NCBI GenBank assembly: GCA_937863185.1
Contig: CALMEG010000265.1
Coordinates: forward strand, 1-35,998
Reading direction: 5' to 3'
Length of the DNA: 35,998 nt
From: an uncultured Paracoccaceae bacterium
GTDB lineage: Bacteria > Pseudomonadota > Alphaproteobacteria > Rhodobacterales > Rhodobacteraceae
Made by a program: the position numbers and the translations under genes. Positions 23,605 through 31,642 of this stretch are shown here, piece by piece. The notes beneath the pieces were generated by a model. The model was not told the origin of the DNA, made no database searches, and saw only the letters and a list, made by a program, of their open reading frames with translations. How positions within the stretch are numbered: position 1 is the first letter of the stretch; every line of letters starts with the position of its first letter.

Positions 23605-25422
23605 ATGACCCTGCCCCTGCCCCGCCCCGTATTCGATGCCAACGCAACTTCGGGCGGATTCGGAGACCTGCCGGACTGGGATCTGAGCGATCTGTATGCC
23701 GCCCCCGACGCCCCCGAATTCACGCGGGACATGGCCTGGCTTGAAAGCGCCTGCGCCGGTTTCGCCACCGATTACGAAGGCAGGCTTGCAGGGCTTGATG
23801 CCGCGGGCATGGCCGAATGCATCCGCCGCTATGAGGAAATCCACATCACGGCCGGGCGGCTCATGTCCTATGCGGGGCTGCGCTACTACCAGAACACCAC
23901 CGATGCCGCGCGCGCCAAGTTCATGGCCGACGCGCAGGACCGCATCACCGGCTTCACCACGCCGCTTGTCTTCTTCAGCCTCGAGTTCAACCGCATCGGC
24001 GATGCCGCCTATGAGGCGCTTTTCGCCGATGCGCGGATCGCGCGCTACAAGCCCGTCTTCGACCGGATGCGCGCAATGAAACCCCACCAGCTTTCGGACG
24101 AGCTGGAGAAGTTCCTGCACGACCAGTCCGTGGTGGGCGCCGCCGCCTGGAACCGGCTTTTCGACGAAACCGTCGCGGGCCTCGAATTCGAGGTCGAGGG
24201 CGAGGCGCTCAACCTTGAGGCCACCACCAACCTGCTGTCCGATCACGACCGCGCGCGGCGCGAGGCGGGGGCGAAGGCCCTTGCGCAGGTTTTCGGGCAG
24301 GAAATCAAGCTGTTCGCGCGGGTCCACAACACGCTGGCCAAGGAAAAGGAAATCGAGGACCGCTGGCGCAAGATGCCCAGCCCGCAGCATGGCCGCCACC
24401 TGTCCAACCATGTCGAGCCCGAGGTCGTGCAGGCGCTGCGCGACGCGGTGGTTGCAGCCTATCCGAAGCTGTCGCATCGCTACTACCGGCTGAAGGCGAA
24501 ATGGCTGGGGCTTGAGAAGCTTCAGATCTGGGACCGCAACGCGCCGCTGCCGACCGAAGCCCCGCGCAAGATCGACTGGGACGAGGCGCGCGAAACGGTG
24601 CTGTCGGCCTATTCCGCCTTTAGCCCGGAAATGGCGCGCCTTGCATTGCCCTTCTTTTCCAAGGGTTGGATCGACGCGGGCGTAAAGCCCGGCAAGGCGC
24701 CGGGCGCGTTCGCACATCCCACGGTGACGACGGTGCATCCCTATGTGATGCTCAACTACCTTGGAAAGCCGCGCGACGTGATGACCCTTGCGCATGAGCT
24801 GGGCCACGGCGTGCATCAGGTCCTGGCCGCCGGTCAGGGCGAGCTTCTGGCCTCTACCCCGCTGACGCTTGCCGAAACCGCCAGCGTCTTCGGCGAAATG
24901 CTGACCTTCCGCCGCCTGCTGGAAGCGGCCGCCACCCCGGCCGAAAAAAAGACCCTGCTGGCGGGCAAGGTCGAGGACATGATCAACACCGTGGTGCGCC
25001 AGATCGCGTTCTACGATTTCGAATGCAAGCTGCATGCCGCGCGCGCCGAGGGCGAGCTGACCCCCGAGGACATCAATGCGCTGTGGATGTCGGTGCAGGG
25101 CGAATCCCTTGGCGATGCCTTCGAGTTCATGCCCGGATACGAGACCTTCTGGGCCTATATCCCGCATTTCGTGCACTCGCCCTTCTATGTCTACGCCTAT
25201 GCGTTCGGCGACGGGCTGGTGAACGCGCTTTATGCCGCCTATGAAAGCGGGCTTCCCGGCTTCGAGGAGAAGTATTTCGACATGCTCAAGGCCGGCGGCT
25301 CCAAGCACCACAAGGAACTGCTCGCGCCCTTCGGCCTTGACGCAAGCGATCCGGCCTTCTGGGACAAGGGGCTGTCGATGATCGCAGGGCTCATCGACGA
25401 GCTGGAGGCGATGGAGGCGTGA
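23605..25422 (+). CDS. pepF: Oligoendopeptidase F (M3 family metallopeptidase)
   Basis: This 605-residue cytosolic zinc peptidase of family M3B cleaves short peptides. The zinc site is LAHELGHGVH with His397, Glu398 and His401; the third ligand is probably a Glu in LAETASVFGEM shortly after. The N-terminal helical lobe (DLPDWDLSDLYAAPDAPEF onward) and the total length fit PepF of alphaproteobacteria. The start at 23605 follows AGAGGA; the frame is open far upstream but that part is antisense to the ATP-grasp gene and has no similarity. It is divergent from the Anbu cassette and is followed on the same strand by a dipeptidase. Confidence 0.95.
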   Translation: MTLPLPRPVFDANATSGGFGDLPDWDLSDLYAAPDAPEFTRDMAWLESACAGFATDYEGRLAGLDAAGMAECIRRYEEIHITAGRLMSYAGLRYYQNTTDAARAKFMADAQDRITGFTTPLVFFSLEFNRIGDAAYEALFADARIARYKPVFDRMRAMKPHQLSDELEKFLHDQSVVGAAAWNRLFDETVAGLEFEVEGEALNLEATTNLLSDHDRARREAGAKALAQVFGQEIKLFARVHNTLAKEKEIEDRWRKMPSPQHGRHLSNHVEPEVVQALRDAVVAAYPKLSHRYYRLKAKWLGLEKLQIWDRNAPLPTEAPRKIDWDEARETVLSAYSAFSPEMARLALPFFSKGWIDAGVKPGKAPGAFAHPTVTTVHPYVMLNYLGKPRDVMTLAHELGHGVHQVLAAGQGELLASTPLTLAETASVFGEMLTFRRLLEAAATPAEKKTLLAGKVEDMINTVVRQIAFYDFECKLHAARAEGELTPEDINALWMSVQGESLGDAFEFMPGYETFWAYIPHFVHSPFYVYAYAFGDGLVNALYAAYESGLPGFEEKYFDMLKAGGSKHHKELLAPFGLDASDPAFWDKGLSMIAGLIDELEAMEA

Positions 25423-25498
25423 CCCCACGTCAGGGCGCGCGGCACTTTGCGCCCGCGCGCCCGCACGCTAGCCTTCCGCCCAGGGGACGGAGGGCAAG

Positions 25499-26674
25499 AT
25501 GCGCAAATGGGTGAAGATCGGAACGGGCCTTGTGGCACTGGGCGTCGTGGCCTTTTTCGGCGTGGCGCCGGGGATCGTCGAGAACGGCCAGAACCGCACC
25601 ACGGCGCATGAGCCTTGGCCGGTCTCGGCGGCCGCGCGCAAGCTGCATGCCGGGCTGGTGATCGGGGACTGGCATTCCGATGCCCTGCTGTGGGACCGCG
25701 ACCTGCGCCGCCGCACCGATCGCGGCCATGTCGATCTGCCGCGCCTGCGCGACGGCAATGTGGCGCTTCAGGTCTTCACCACCGTCACCAAAAGCCCCAA
25801 GGGCCAGAATTACGAACACAACACCGCCGACGCGCCCGACAACATCACCCCGCTGGTGATGGTGCAGCTGCGCCCTCCAGCGAGCTGGTTCGACCTGACC
25901 GAACGCGCGCTGGACCAGGCCGCGCGGCTGGCCCGCGTTGCCGAACAGGCGCCGGACGAGTTGCGGATCATCCGCACGCGGGCCGATCTTCAGGCCCTGC
26001 TCGATGCGCGCGCGGCCGGCGCCACGGTTACGGGCGGGCTGCTTGGCGCCGAGGGCGGGCACGCGCTTTCGGGCGATATCGACAATCTGGCCCGGCTTCA
26101 TGACGCGGGCTTCCGCCTTCTGGGGCTGACGCATTTCTTCGACAACGAACTGGGCGGCAGCCTGCATGGCGAGGGCGGCAGCGGCGCCGGGCTAAGCCCG
26201 TTCGGCCACGAGGTGCTGGCGCAGATGATCGTGCGCGACATGGTGATCGACCTTGCCCATGCCTCGCCGCAGATGGCCCGCGAGGTGCTGGCGCAGGACG
26301 GCGCGCGGCCCATCGTGTCGCATACCGGGATCTACAGCCATTGCCCGACGCAGCGGAATTTTCCCGACGAGCTGATGCAGGCGATCGCCGCGAAGGGCGG
26401 GCTGATCGGTATCGGCTTCTGGGCCGATGTCACCTGCGATGCAAGCCCGCAGGGCGTCGCCCGCGCCATCATGGCGGCGGTTGCGCTTGTCGGGGCCGAT
26501 CATGTCGCGCTCGGCTCGGATTTCGACGGCGCGGTGGAAACCGCCTTCGATTCCTCGGAACTGGCCGCGCTGACGCAGGCGCTGATGGACGAGGGCCTGC
26601 CCGAACCCGCGATCGCGCAGGTCATGGGCGGCAACATGATGCGCTATCTGGCCGAAACCCTGCCCGAGGGTTGA
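25499..26674 (+). CDS. Membrane-anchored M19 dipeptidase (renal dipeptidase family)
   Basis: The 391-residue protein has an N-terminal membrane anchor (KIGTGLVALGVVAFFGVAPG, about residues 6-25) without an obvious cleavage site. The catalytic barrel shows the binuclear zinc residues of family M19: HxD in GDWHSDALLWD (His59, Asp61), the bridging Glu in GLLGAEGGHAL, His in DLAHASPQMA and VSHTGIYSH, and Asp in LGSDFDGAVE. It hydrolyses dipeptides, probably in the periplasm. It begins 76 bases after pepF, so co-expression is possible, and converges with the Hint-fold gene with only three bases between the stops. Confidence 0.93.
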   Translation: MRKWVKIGTGLVALGVVAFFGVAPGIVENGQNRTTAHEPWPVSAAARKLHAGLVIGDWHSDALLWDRDLRRRTDRGHVDLPRLRDGNVALQVFTTVTKSPKGQNYEHNTADAPDNITPLVMVQLRPPASWFDLTERALDQAARLARVAEQAPDELRIIRTRADLQALLDARAAGATVTGGLLGAEGGHALSGDIDNLARLHDAGFRLLGLTHFFDNELGGSLHGEGGSGAGLSPFGHEVLAQMIVRDMVIDLAHASPQMAREVLAQDGARPIVSHTGIYSHCPTQRNFPDELMQAIAAKGGLIGIGFWADVTCDASPQGVARAIMAAVALVGADHVALGSDFDGAVETAFDSSELAALTQALMDEGLPEPAIAQVMGGNMMRYLAETLPEG

Positions 26675-26677
26675 GGC

Positions 26678-27484
26678 TCAGCCGAAGAACGCCTCGATCT
26701 CGGAACGGGTCAGGCGCGGATGCGCCATCGGGCCGAAATCGGACAGCCGATCAAGATGGGGAAACAGCGCCTCGTAAAGGGCAAGCATGCGCGGGTCGAT
26801 GGTTTCGGCAAGGGCTTCGCCGGGGTGAAAGCTTTCGACCTCAAGGCCCATGACGCGCAACGAGGCCTGCCGGGCAAGCGCGACATGATAGACCGTGACC
26901 GGCGAGGCCGGGCTCAGCTCGATCACGCCGAGGCCATCCAGAAAGGCCCGCGCGGGTATATAGGCCGAGGGGATCCGGGTGCGCGCCTGCAAGCGCGCGC
27001 CTTGCAGGCAAAGCCGGGCATAGGGGCCAAGCACCACGTCCTGCGCGGGCCTGCCAAGGCCGAACGCCTCGGCCGTCACCCGCACCAGCGCGGCGGCGGC
27101 GCGGGGGTCCGGCCCCATTCGGGCGGGATAAAGGGTCATCGCGCCGATCCATGTGATCGTCTCGGCCCCGCCCTCAACGGTCTGGGCGCGCATGCCGGGC
27201 ACCAGATCCTCGACCGCGACGGGGCCCTCGTCGGTCTGCACCACCGCGCCGCGCGCCAGGGCCGCGAAGGCCGCCTCGAAGAGCGGTGTCGCAGGCGCGA
27301 TGCGCGCGCTGGAGCGGACCTCGCCGTCCGGTGCCAGCCAACTTGCCTCGTATCGCCGGGTCAGTGGCGTGGCGCGCGGTGCGCGCGGATCGGGCCCTTC
27401 GACGGGGCGGATACCCGGCCCGGCATCGGCCGTCCGGGGGCGAAGCACGGCGTTTCCGGGGCCGGTGCGGTGAGGGAATGACAT
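26678..27484 (-). CDS. Hint-fold (Hedgehog/intein-like) protein, apparently without catalytic Cys and His
   Basis: The 268-residue protein resembles the Hint_2-type proteins that are abundant in Rhodobacteraceae: ARGAVVQTDEGPVAVEDLVPGM followed by ETITWIG matches the usual C-F-x-x-G-T-x-I block A, and VVLGPYARLCLQG matches the usual SPQHRxLxxG block. At the expected nucleophile position there is Ala75 instead of Cys, and the QHR histidine is replaced (YAR). Self-cleavage is therefore unlikely. The N-terminal 70 residues are Pro/Arg-rich. No signal peptide is seen and the Shine-Dalgarno is weak. It may be a structural or secreted accessory protein; function unknown. Confidence 0.75.
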   Translation of the reverse strand: MSFPHRTGPGNAVLRPRTADAGPGIRPVEGPDPRAPRATPLTRRYEASWLAPDGEVRSSARIAPATPLFEAAFAALARGAVVQTDEGPVAVEDLVPGMRAQTVEGGAETITWIGAMTLYPARMGPDPRAAAALVRVTAEAFGLGRPAQDVVLGPYARLCLQGARLQARTRIPSAYIPARAFLDGLGVIELSPASPVTVYHVALARQASLRVMGLEVESFHPGEALAETIDPRMLALYEALFPHLDRLSDFGPMAHPRLTRSEIEAFFG

Positions 27485-27662
27485 AGGCTCAGCCTTTCAG
27501 TCTGGTCATGGTCGCACCGGGCCCCACCGGGTGCAGATCGACCAATTGAGAGTGACGTTGTGCCGCGCGCGTGTTCGGATCGCGGGCGAATGGAATGGCC
27601 GGACGGACCTGTGGCCTGCCAATAGTCCAGGCGTGCCACCTGATGTCGCCCGTATCCGTCAC

Positions 27663-27688
27663 GGGCCGGGGATGGCAGCCCCCGGCCC
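27663..27688 (-). terminator. GC hairpin downstream of the small ORF
   Basis: GGGCCGGGG (27663-27671) and CCCCGGCCC (27680-27688) form a nine-base stem with an eight-base loop, about 50 bases past the stop of the 38-residue ORF and upstream of the Hint gene. There is no T run on either strand, so a terminator role is only possible. Confidence 0.35.
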
Positions 27689-27736
27689 CGGCCGCCGGAC
27701 ACGAACGGGATGGGTTTGCGGGATCGCGTGCCCCCC

Positions 27737-27853
27737 TCAAGGACGCCCCGCCCGGACACGCCCGGCCCCGCGCTTCCACGGCATAGCACAAAACGCATCG
27801 GCGCTGGTGCTCAGCAATGCCTTCATCCAGCGGCTCTGAGGTCTTTGGGTCAT
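27737..27853 (-). CDS. Small basic protein of 38 residues (hypothetical)
   Basis: The frame encodes 38 residues, starting MTQRPQSRWMKALLSTSADA and ending in the basic segment AMPWKRGAGRVRAGRP. An AGGAG ribosome-binding site lies eight bases before the ATG. From memory, small Rhodobacteraceae proteins often have a W-(M/L/I)-K-S/A-(V/L)-L helix followed by a MPW-x-RG-x-RR motif, which this resembles; I cannot verify that here. It occupies an otherwise gene-free 600-base stretch between the Hint gene and pgeF, all on the minus strand. Function unknown. The alternatives in this stretch (for instance a 160-residue frame, 27489-27971) look non-coding. Confidence 0.5.
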   Translation of the reverse strand: MTQRPQSRWMKALLSTSADAFCAMPWKRGAGRVRAGRP

Positions 27854-28089
27854 CGGGTTTCTCCTGCTTGGACGGGCGTGGCAGCCGCCCGGTCCCTGCC
27901 CCCTTTGTCCCAGAGATTTGCGGCATGGGTTTGACGCGGCGGCCGGACGCGGCCACATTCGGTGCGCCCAATCAAGGCAAAGCCGCCGGTTCCCAAACCT
28001 GCAAGATCAAGGGTTTTTTCGGGTATTGGCGATCAGGCGGCCACAACAATGGCAGCACCACGGCAAGATCCGGCACAATCAGGCCGCAA
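27854..28089. other. Intergenic stretch between pgeF and the small ORF
   Basis: I see no gene in these 236 bases. They are less G/C-biased by codon position than neighbouring genes and include a TTTTTT run near 28015-28020. The promoter of the small ORF and the end of the lgt-midA-pgeF transcript are expected here, but neither could be placed. Confidence 0.4.
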
Positions 28090-28851
28090 TCACAGCCGAA
28101 TGGCAGAGATCAGCCGCCCGTAATCGGCCTCTTGGGCATGAGTCGTGCGCCGGTAGGAATAGAACCGCTCGGCATCGCCATAGGTGCAGTGGCGGATCCA
28201 GAGCGCCTCTTGCACGCCCGCCGTACGTAGCCGGTGCAGGCCAAATCCCGGCAGGTCGAACATCGGCCGCCCCCCCGGTCCGCCCGAGAAGAAGCGGCCG
28301 TATTCCGGGTCTTCGACCAGGAAGGTCTCCATGAAGTCATGGCCGACCTCATAGGCCGCCTGCGAGATGCAGGGCCCGACCACCGCCACGATCCGCCCGC
28401 GCCTTGCGCCCAGATCCTCCATCGCATCGACCGTGGCCTCGAGCACGCCGTCAAGCGCCCCGCGCCAGCCGGCATGGGCCGCGCCGATGACCCCGGCCTC
28501 GCGGTCGGCGAACAGAACGGGCTGGCAATCGGCGGTCAGAACCGTCAGCACCACGCCCGGCGTCGCGGTCACCAGCGCATCGGCGCGCTGCGGCGCCTCG
28601 GGCGGCGCCGCCAGCGTCACGACATCGGCCGAATGCACCTGATGCACGCCGGCAAGCTGTTCGGGGGCCGCCGCCATCGCCGCGGCCACGCGGGCACGAT
28701 TCAGCGCGACCGCCTCGGTCTGATCGGACGAGCCATGGCCGCAATTCAGCCCCTGGAACACGCCCGAAGAGGCGCCCCCCTTGCGGGTGAAGAACCCGTG
28801 GTGCACGCCGTCCAGCGCGGGCGAGGTCAGTATTTCCAGCGTATGCGACAT
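28090..28851 (-). CDS. pgeF: Purine nucleoside phosphorylase-like / laccase-domain protein (PgeF, YfiH)
   Basis: The 253-residue protein belongs to the DUF152/YfiH family, with the zinc ligands His73 (HQVHSADV), Cys109 (LTADCQPVLF) and His126 (AAHAGWRGAL), plus the MRKGG-like FFTRKGGASSGV block near the start. Family members have been described as purine nucleoside phosphorylase/adenosine deaminase-like enzymes (FAMIN type), as copper oxidases, and as peptidoglycan-editing PgeF. It is the third gene of lgt-midA-pgeF, starting three bases after the methyltransferase stop; sitting with Lgt fits an envelope link but does not prove it. Confidence 0.93.
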   Translation of the reverse strand: MSHTLEILTSPALDGVHHGFFTRKGGASSGVFQGLNCGHGSSDQTEAVALNRARVAAAMAAAPEQLAGVHQVHSADVVTLAAPPEAPQRADALVTATPGVVLTVLTADCQPVLFADREAGVIGAAHAGWRGALDGVLEATVDAMEDLGARRGRIVAVVGPCISQAAYEVGHDFMETFLVEDPEYGRFFSGGPGGRPMFDLPGFGLHRLRTAGVQEALWIRHCTYGDAERFYSYRRTTHAQEADYGRLISAIRL

Positions 28852-28854
28852 CGG

Positions 28855-29931
28855 CTAACCTTGATCGAAACCGGGTGGCAGCGGTGCGCCCTGCGCAAAG
28901 ACGGCAAGCGCCTTGAACAGGTTTCCCATTTCCTCGGGATGGGTCAAGCGCCGATGCGCCGCGACATGCGCCTCATGCGCCGGACCTGCAAGTTTCGGCG
29001 CAAGCGCGCGGGCGCGTGCCGTAATTCCCAGCCGTTCCAGCAACACCCCCTGCGCCGTCATCCCCGAGACCGCCGCCCCCGCGCCCCGCGCGGCAATGGC
29101 AAGCGCCTCGAAATCGACATGCGCGGTCAGGTCGGCCTCACCGGGATGGGCAAAGGGGTCCTCGGGGCGATGGCCGCGCAGGGCCTGGAACGTATCGCCC
29201 AGACTGCGCCAGTTGCCATAGTCGATCACGATCGCCACGCCCCCCCGCGCCGCGATGCGCGCGCCAAGCGCGGCCATCACCGGGGCCGCGGCCGGGCAGA
29301 TCTCGACGACATCGCCTTCCCGCGTGTCGGCAAGGCGATGCTCCAGCGCGGCCACAGGATGCACGGGCGACAGCCCCGGCTGCAAAAGACCCTCGGACGA
29401 AAGCCCGACCTGACGCTCGGCCCAGGCCCCGCCCCGGCGCAGGAACTGGCGGATCGGCAGGGCGTCGAAGAACTCGTTCGCCAGAAGGTAAAGCGGCGCA
29501 TCGGGCAGGCTGTCCACCGTGTCGTGCCAGACAACCTCTTGCCCGGCCAGCCGCGCCCGCTGCACCGCGCGCAGGGCCGGCGACGCTTCGACAAGATGCA
29601 CCTGCGCCGCGGCCGCCATCTGCGGCAAGGCCCCGATCGCGCGCAACACATCGGCCATCAGCGTGCCCCGCCCCGGACCCAGCTCGGCCAGAACGAACCT
29701 GTCGGGGCGCCCCTGATCGGCCCAGACCTGCGCAAGCGCAAGGCCCAGCATCTCGCCGAACATCTGCGAGATTTCGGGCGCGGTGATGAAATCGCCCGCC
29801 TGCCCGAACGGATCGCGCGTGGCGTAATAGCCATGGCGCGGATGCAGCAGGCATTCGGCCATGTATTGATCCAGCCGCAGCGGCCCCTCGGCCGTGATCC
29901 GCCGCCCGAGAAGGCCCGCAAGCAGCGTCAC
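28855..29931 (-). CDS. MidA/NDUFAF7-family SAM-dependent methyltransferase
   Basis: The 358-residue protein carries [38 protein letters not shown] and the SAM-binding motif [16 protein letters not shown], then [12 protein letters not shown], all hallmarks of the MidA/DUF185 family. Its mitochondrial relative NDUFAF7 dimethylates an arginine in complex I subunit NDUFS2; the alphaproteobacterial member may modify NuoD, which is inference. The start is the GTG at 29931, overlapping the lgt stop as GTGA. Translational coupling to lgt is clear. Confidence 0.93.
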   Translation of the reverse strand: MTLLAGLLGRRITAEGPLRLDQYMAECLLHPRHGYYATRDPFGQAGDFITAPEISQMFGEMLGLALAQVWADQGRPDRFVLAELGPGRGTLMADVLRAIGALPQMAAAAQVHLVEASPALRAVQRARLAGQEVVWHDTVDSLPDAPLYLLANEFFDALPIRQFLRRGGAWAERQVGLSSEGLLQPGLSPVHPVAALEHRLADTREGDVVEICPAAAPVMAALGARIAARGGVAIVIDYGNWRSLGDTFQALRGHRPEDPFAHPGEADLTAHVDFEALAIAARGAGAAVSGMTAQGVLLERLGITARARALAPKLAGPAHEAHVAAHRRLTHPEEMGNLFKALAVFAQGAPLPPGFDQG

Positions 29932-30809
29932 GGCGCCACCCGCTCGCGGCGCAACGCGCGGATCACGAAAACCGCCCCGATCGCGATCATCGGCAAGGAC
30001 AGGATCTGCCCCATCGACAGGCCGAAACCGCCCAGCGACAGGACATGCCCCATCGGGTTTTCGGGCGTGATGAACTGCCCGTCGGCCTGGCGGAAGAACT
30101 CGACCACGAAACGCGCAAGCCCGTATCCGGCCAGAAACAGGCCCAGAAGCAACCCCGGCCGCAACAGCGCCCCGCGTGCCAGCAAAAGCCACAGGACCGC
30201 GCCCAGAAGCAGCCCTTCAAGGCCCGCCTCGTAAAGCTGCGAGGGGTGGCGCGCGCACAGCCCGGCCACCACACCGGGGCAATCCTGCGCCGCCTGCCCT
30301 GGAAAGATCACCCCCCATGGCAGATCCGTTGGGCGGCCCCAAAGCTCGGCATTGATGAAATTCGCAACCCGCCCGAAGAACAGCCCCACAGGCGCAACCA
30401 GCGCAAAGGCATCGGCCACCGCAAGGGGCGCAATGCCCCGCCGCCGGCAAAACCACAGCCCCGCCAGAACCACCCCTAGAAACCCACCGTGAAAGGACAT
30501 GCCGCCCTGCCAGACCTTTACGATATCAAGGGGATGCGCCAGGTAATAGGCCGGCTGGTAGAACAGCACGAAACCCAGCCGCCCGCCGATCACGACGCCA
30601 AGGATGACAGCGGTCAGAAGGTCCTCGACCGCCCGCGGCTCCATCGGCGCCTGCCCGCCCCACAGCGCGGGGCGCTTCATCAGCCCCACGATCAGACGCC
30701 AGCCGATCACCAGACCCGCGATATAGGCCAGGGCATACCAGCGCAGCGGCAGCCCAAGCCCCGGGATCACGAAAACATTCGGGTCGATATCTGGAAAGGG
30801 AATGGCCAT
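29928..30809 (-). CDS. lgt: Prolipoprotein diacylglyceryl transferase Lgt
   Basis: This 293-residue inner-membrane enzyme transfers diacylglycerol from phosphatidylglycerol to the lipobox cysteine of prolipoproteins, the first step of lipoprotein maturation. It has about seven membrane segments. Key residues match E. coli with an offset of four: His107 in SFHGGFLG and the signature [15 protein letters not shown] with Arg147, Asn150, Glu155 and Gly158. [12 protein letters not shown] is also conserved. An AAGAGGA site precedes the ATG. It is the first gene of lgt-midA-pgeF and divergent from ubiK. Confidence 0.97.
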   Translation of the reverse strand: MAIPFPDIDPNVFVIPGLGLPLRWYALAYIAGLVIGWRLIVGLMKRPALWGGQAPMEPRAVEDLLTAVILGVVIGGRLGFVLFYQPAYYLAHPLDIVKVWQGGMSFHGGFLGVVLAGLWFCRRRGIAPLAVADAFALVAPVGLFFGRVANFINAELWGRPTDLPWGVIFPGQAAQDCPGVVAGLCARHPSQLYEAGLEGLLLGAVLWLLLARGALLRPGLLLGLFLAGYGLARFVVEFFRQADGQFITPENPMGHVLSLGGFGLSMGQILSLPMIAIGAVFVIRALRRERVAP

Positions 30810-30863
30810 CTCGGTCCTCTTGGATCGCGCGGAGAAAGCCCCGCCCCCGCGCCGAAGTCAACC

Positions 30864-30894
30864 TTGAGCTTTCCCGCCCAACGTCCCATATAAG
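30864..30894 (+). promoter_or_regulatory. Possible promoter of ubiK
   Basis: TTGAGC (30864-30869) precedes CATATAAG (30887-30894): either 17 bases to CATATA or 19 to TATAAG. It lies 40 bases before the ubiK start in the divergent lgt/ubiK region. Confidence 0.35.
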
Positions 30895-30896
30895 GC

Positions 30897-30924
30897 AAAA
30901 CCCCGTGACCAAAACCCCGTGACC
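30897..30924 (+). repeat. Exact tandem duplication of a 14-mer before ubiK
   Basis: AAAACCCCGTGACC occurs twice head to tail (30897-30910, 30911-30924), directly followed by the GGAG ribosome-binding site of ubiK. It probably falls in the transcript leader or at the transcription start. Confidence 0.8.
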
Positions 30925-30934
30925 GGAGATCCCC

Positions 30935-31216
30935 ATGCAGCCGCCCAACAAGTTGTTCGACGAAATGTCCAAGCTGATGACGAATGCCATGGGCGTGGCG
31001 CAGGGCGCCAGGACCGAGGCGGAAACCGCGATGAAATCCTGGATGGACCGCTGGCTGGCCGATCGTGACTTCGTCACCCGCGAGGAATTCGATGCCGTTC
31101 GCGCCATGGCGCAAAAGGCCCGCGAGGAGAATGAGGCGCTGAAGGCCCGGATCGCCGCACTCGAAGCCACCTCCAAACCCGCCCCCAAACCGCGCGCCCG
31201 CAAATCCGAATCCTGA
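30935..31216 (+). CDS. ubiK: Ubiquinone biosynthesis accessory factor UbiK (BMFP/YqiC family)
   Basis: The 93-residue protein has an N-terminal amphipathic segment (NKLFDEMSKLMTNAMGVAQG), a middle helix ending FVTREEFDAVRAMA, and a C-terminal coiled coil (ENEALKARIAALEA) with a basic tail. This is the usual BMFP architecture: a trimeric coiled coil with a membrane-active N-terminus. In E. coli UbiK assists UbiJ and the hydroxylases in aerobic ubiquinone synthesis. The start follows GGAG. It converges with a small membrane-protein gene over a large hairpin. Confidence 0.88.
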   Translation: MQPPNKLFDEMSKLMTNAMGVAQGARTEAETAMKSWMDRWLADRDFVTREEFDAVRAMAQKAREENEALKARIAALEATSKPAPKPRARKSES

Positions 31217-31220
31217 GCGT

Positions 31221-31323
31221 TTCTTCAGAGCAAAAATATCCCCCGCGGAGCGTTCTACCTTACCCGCTTGCGCAAACGGAGATCAGGGGAGCCTCCGGCG
31301 GGGATATTTGGATCTCTGAAGAA
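31221..31323. terminator. Large bidirectional hairpin between ubiK and the DUF6476-like gene
   Basis: Two stacked ten-base arms pair exactly: TTCTTCAGAG (31221-31230) with CTCTGAAGAA (31314-31323), and AAATATCCCC (31234-31243) with GGGGATATTT (31300-31309). Spacers of three and four bases separate the stacked helices and a 56-base region sits on top. Placed five bases after one stop and eleven before the other, it fits a transcript end for both convergent genes. The AAATATCC core recurs at 34823. Confidence 0.65.
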
Positions 31324-31333
31324 GCAGACGGAG

Positions 31334-31642
31334 TTATTCGAGCCGGATCTGCCGCAAGAGCTGCCCGTCGGGCGCATAGACCAGCACGTCGCCCCGGTCG
31401 GTCAGCACGATCAGCGCCTTGCGCGCGAACGTCACCGCCTCGGCCTTTGCGCCATCGGGCAGGCGGATCGCGGCGGGCAGTTCGGGAAGCGGCGCGCCGT
31501 CGGGCAGGCGGATGACAAGCAGCGCCACGATCGTTACAAGCCCCGCAATCATCGTGACGGTGAGCGCCGTCACAAGTATCTTGAGGAACCGGATTTCGGG
31601 CAACGGGGCCTGGGGTCCGTCGGAAGGCATCATGTCGGACAT
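31334..31642 (-). CDS. Small single-pass membrane protein (DUF6476-like)
   Basis: The 102-residue protein has a short cytosolic start (MSDMMPSDGPQAPLPEI), one membrane helix (ILVTALTVTMIAGLVTIVALLVI, about residues 21-43) and a soluble domain of about 60 residues (AVTFARKALIVLTDRGDVLVYAPDGQLLRQI) like one beta-propeller blade. I believe this is the Rhodobacteraceae DUF6476 family, without certainty about the number. The start at 31642 overlaps the start of the divergent rluD-like gene by eleven bases. An AAGGA lies eleven bases upstream; the next in-frame ATG (31633) is a weaker alternative. Function unknown. Confidence 0.75.
   Translation of the reverse strand: MSDMMPSDGPQAPLPEIRFLKILVTALTVTMIAGLVTIVALLVIRLPDGAPLPELPAAIRLPDGAKAEAVTFARKALIVLTDRGDVLVYAPDGQLLRQIRLE

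Noticed and set aside
27489..27971. A 160-residue minus-strand frame in the gap before pgeF
   Set aside because: It has no ribosome-binding site or recognisable segment and overlaps the better-supported 38-residue frame.
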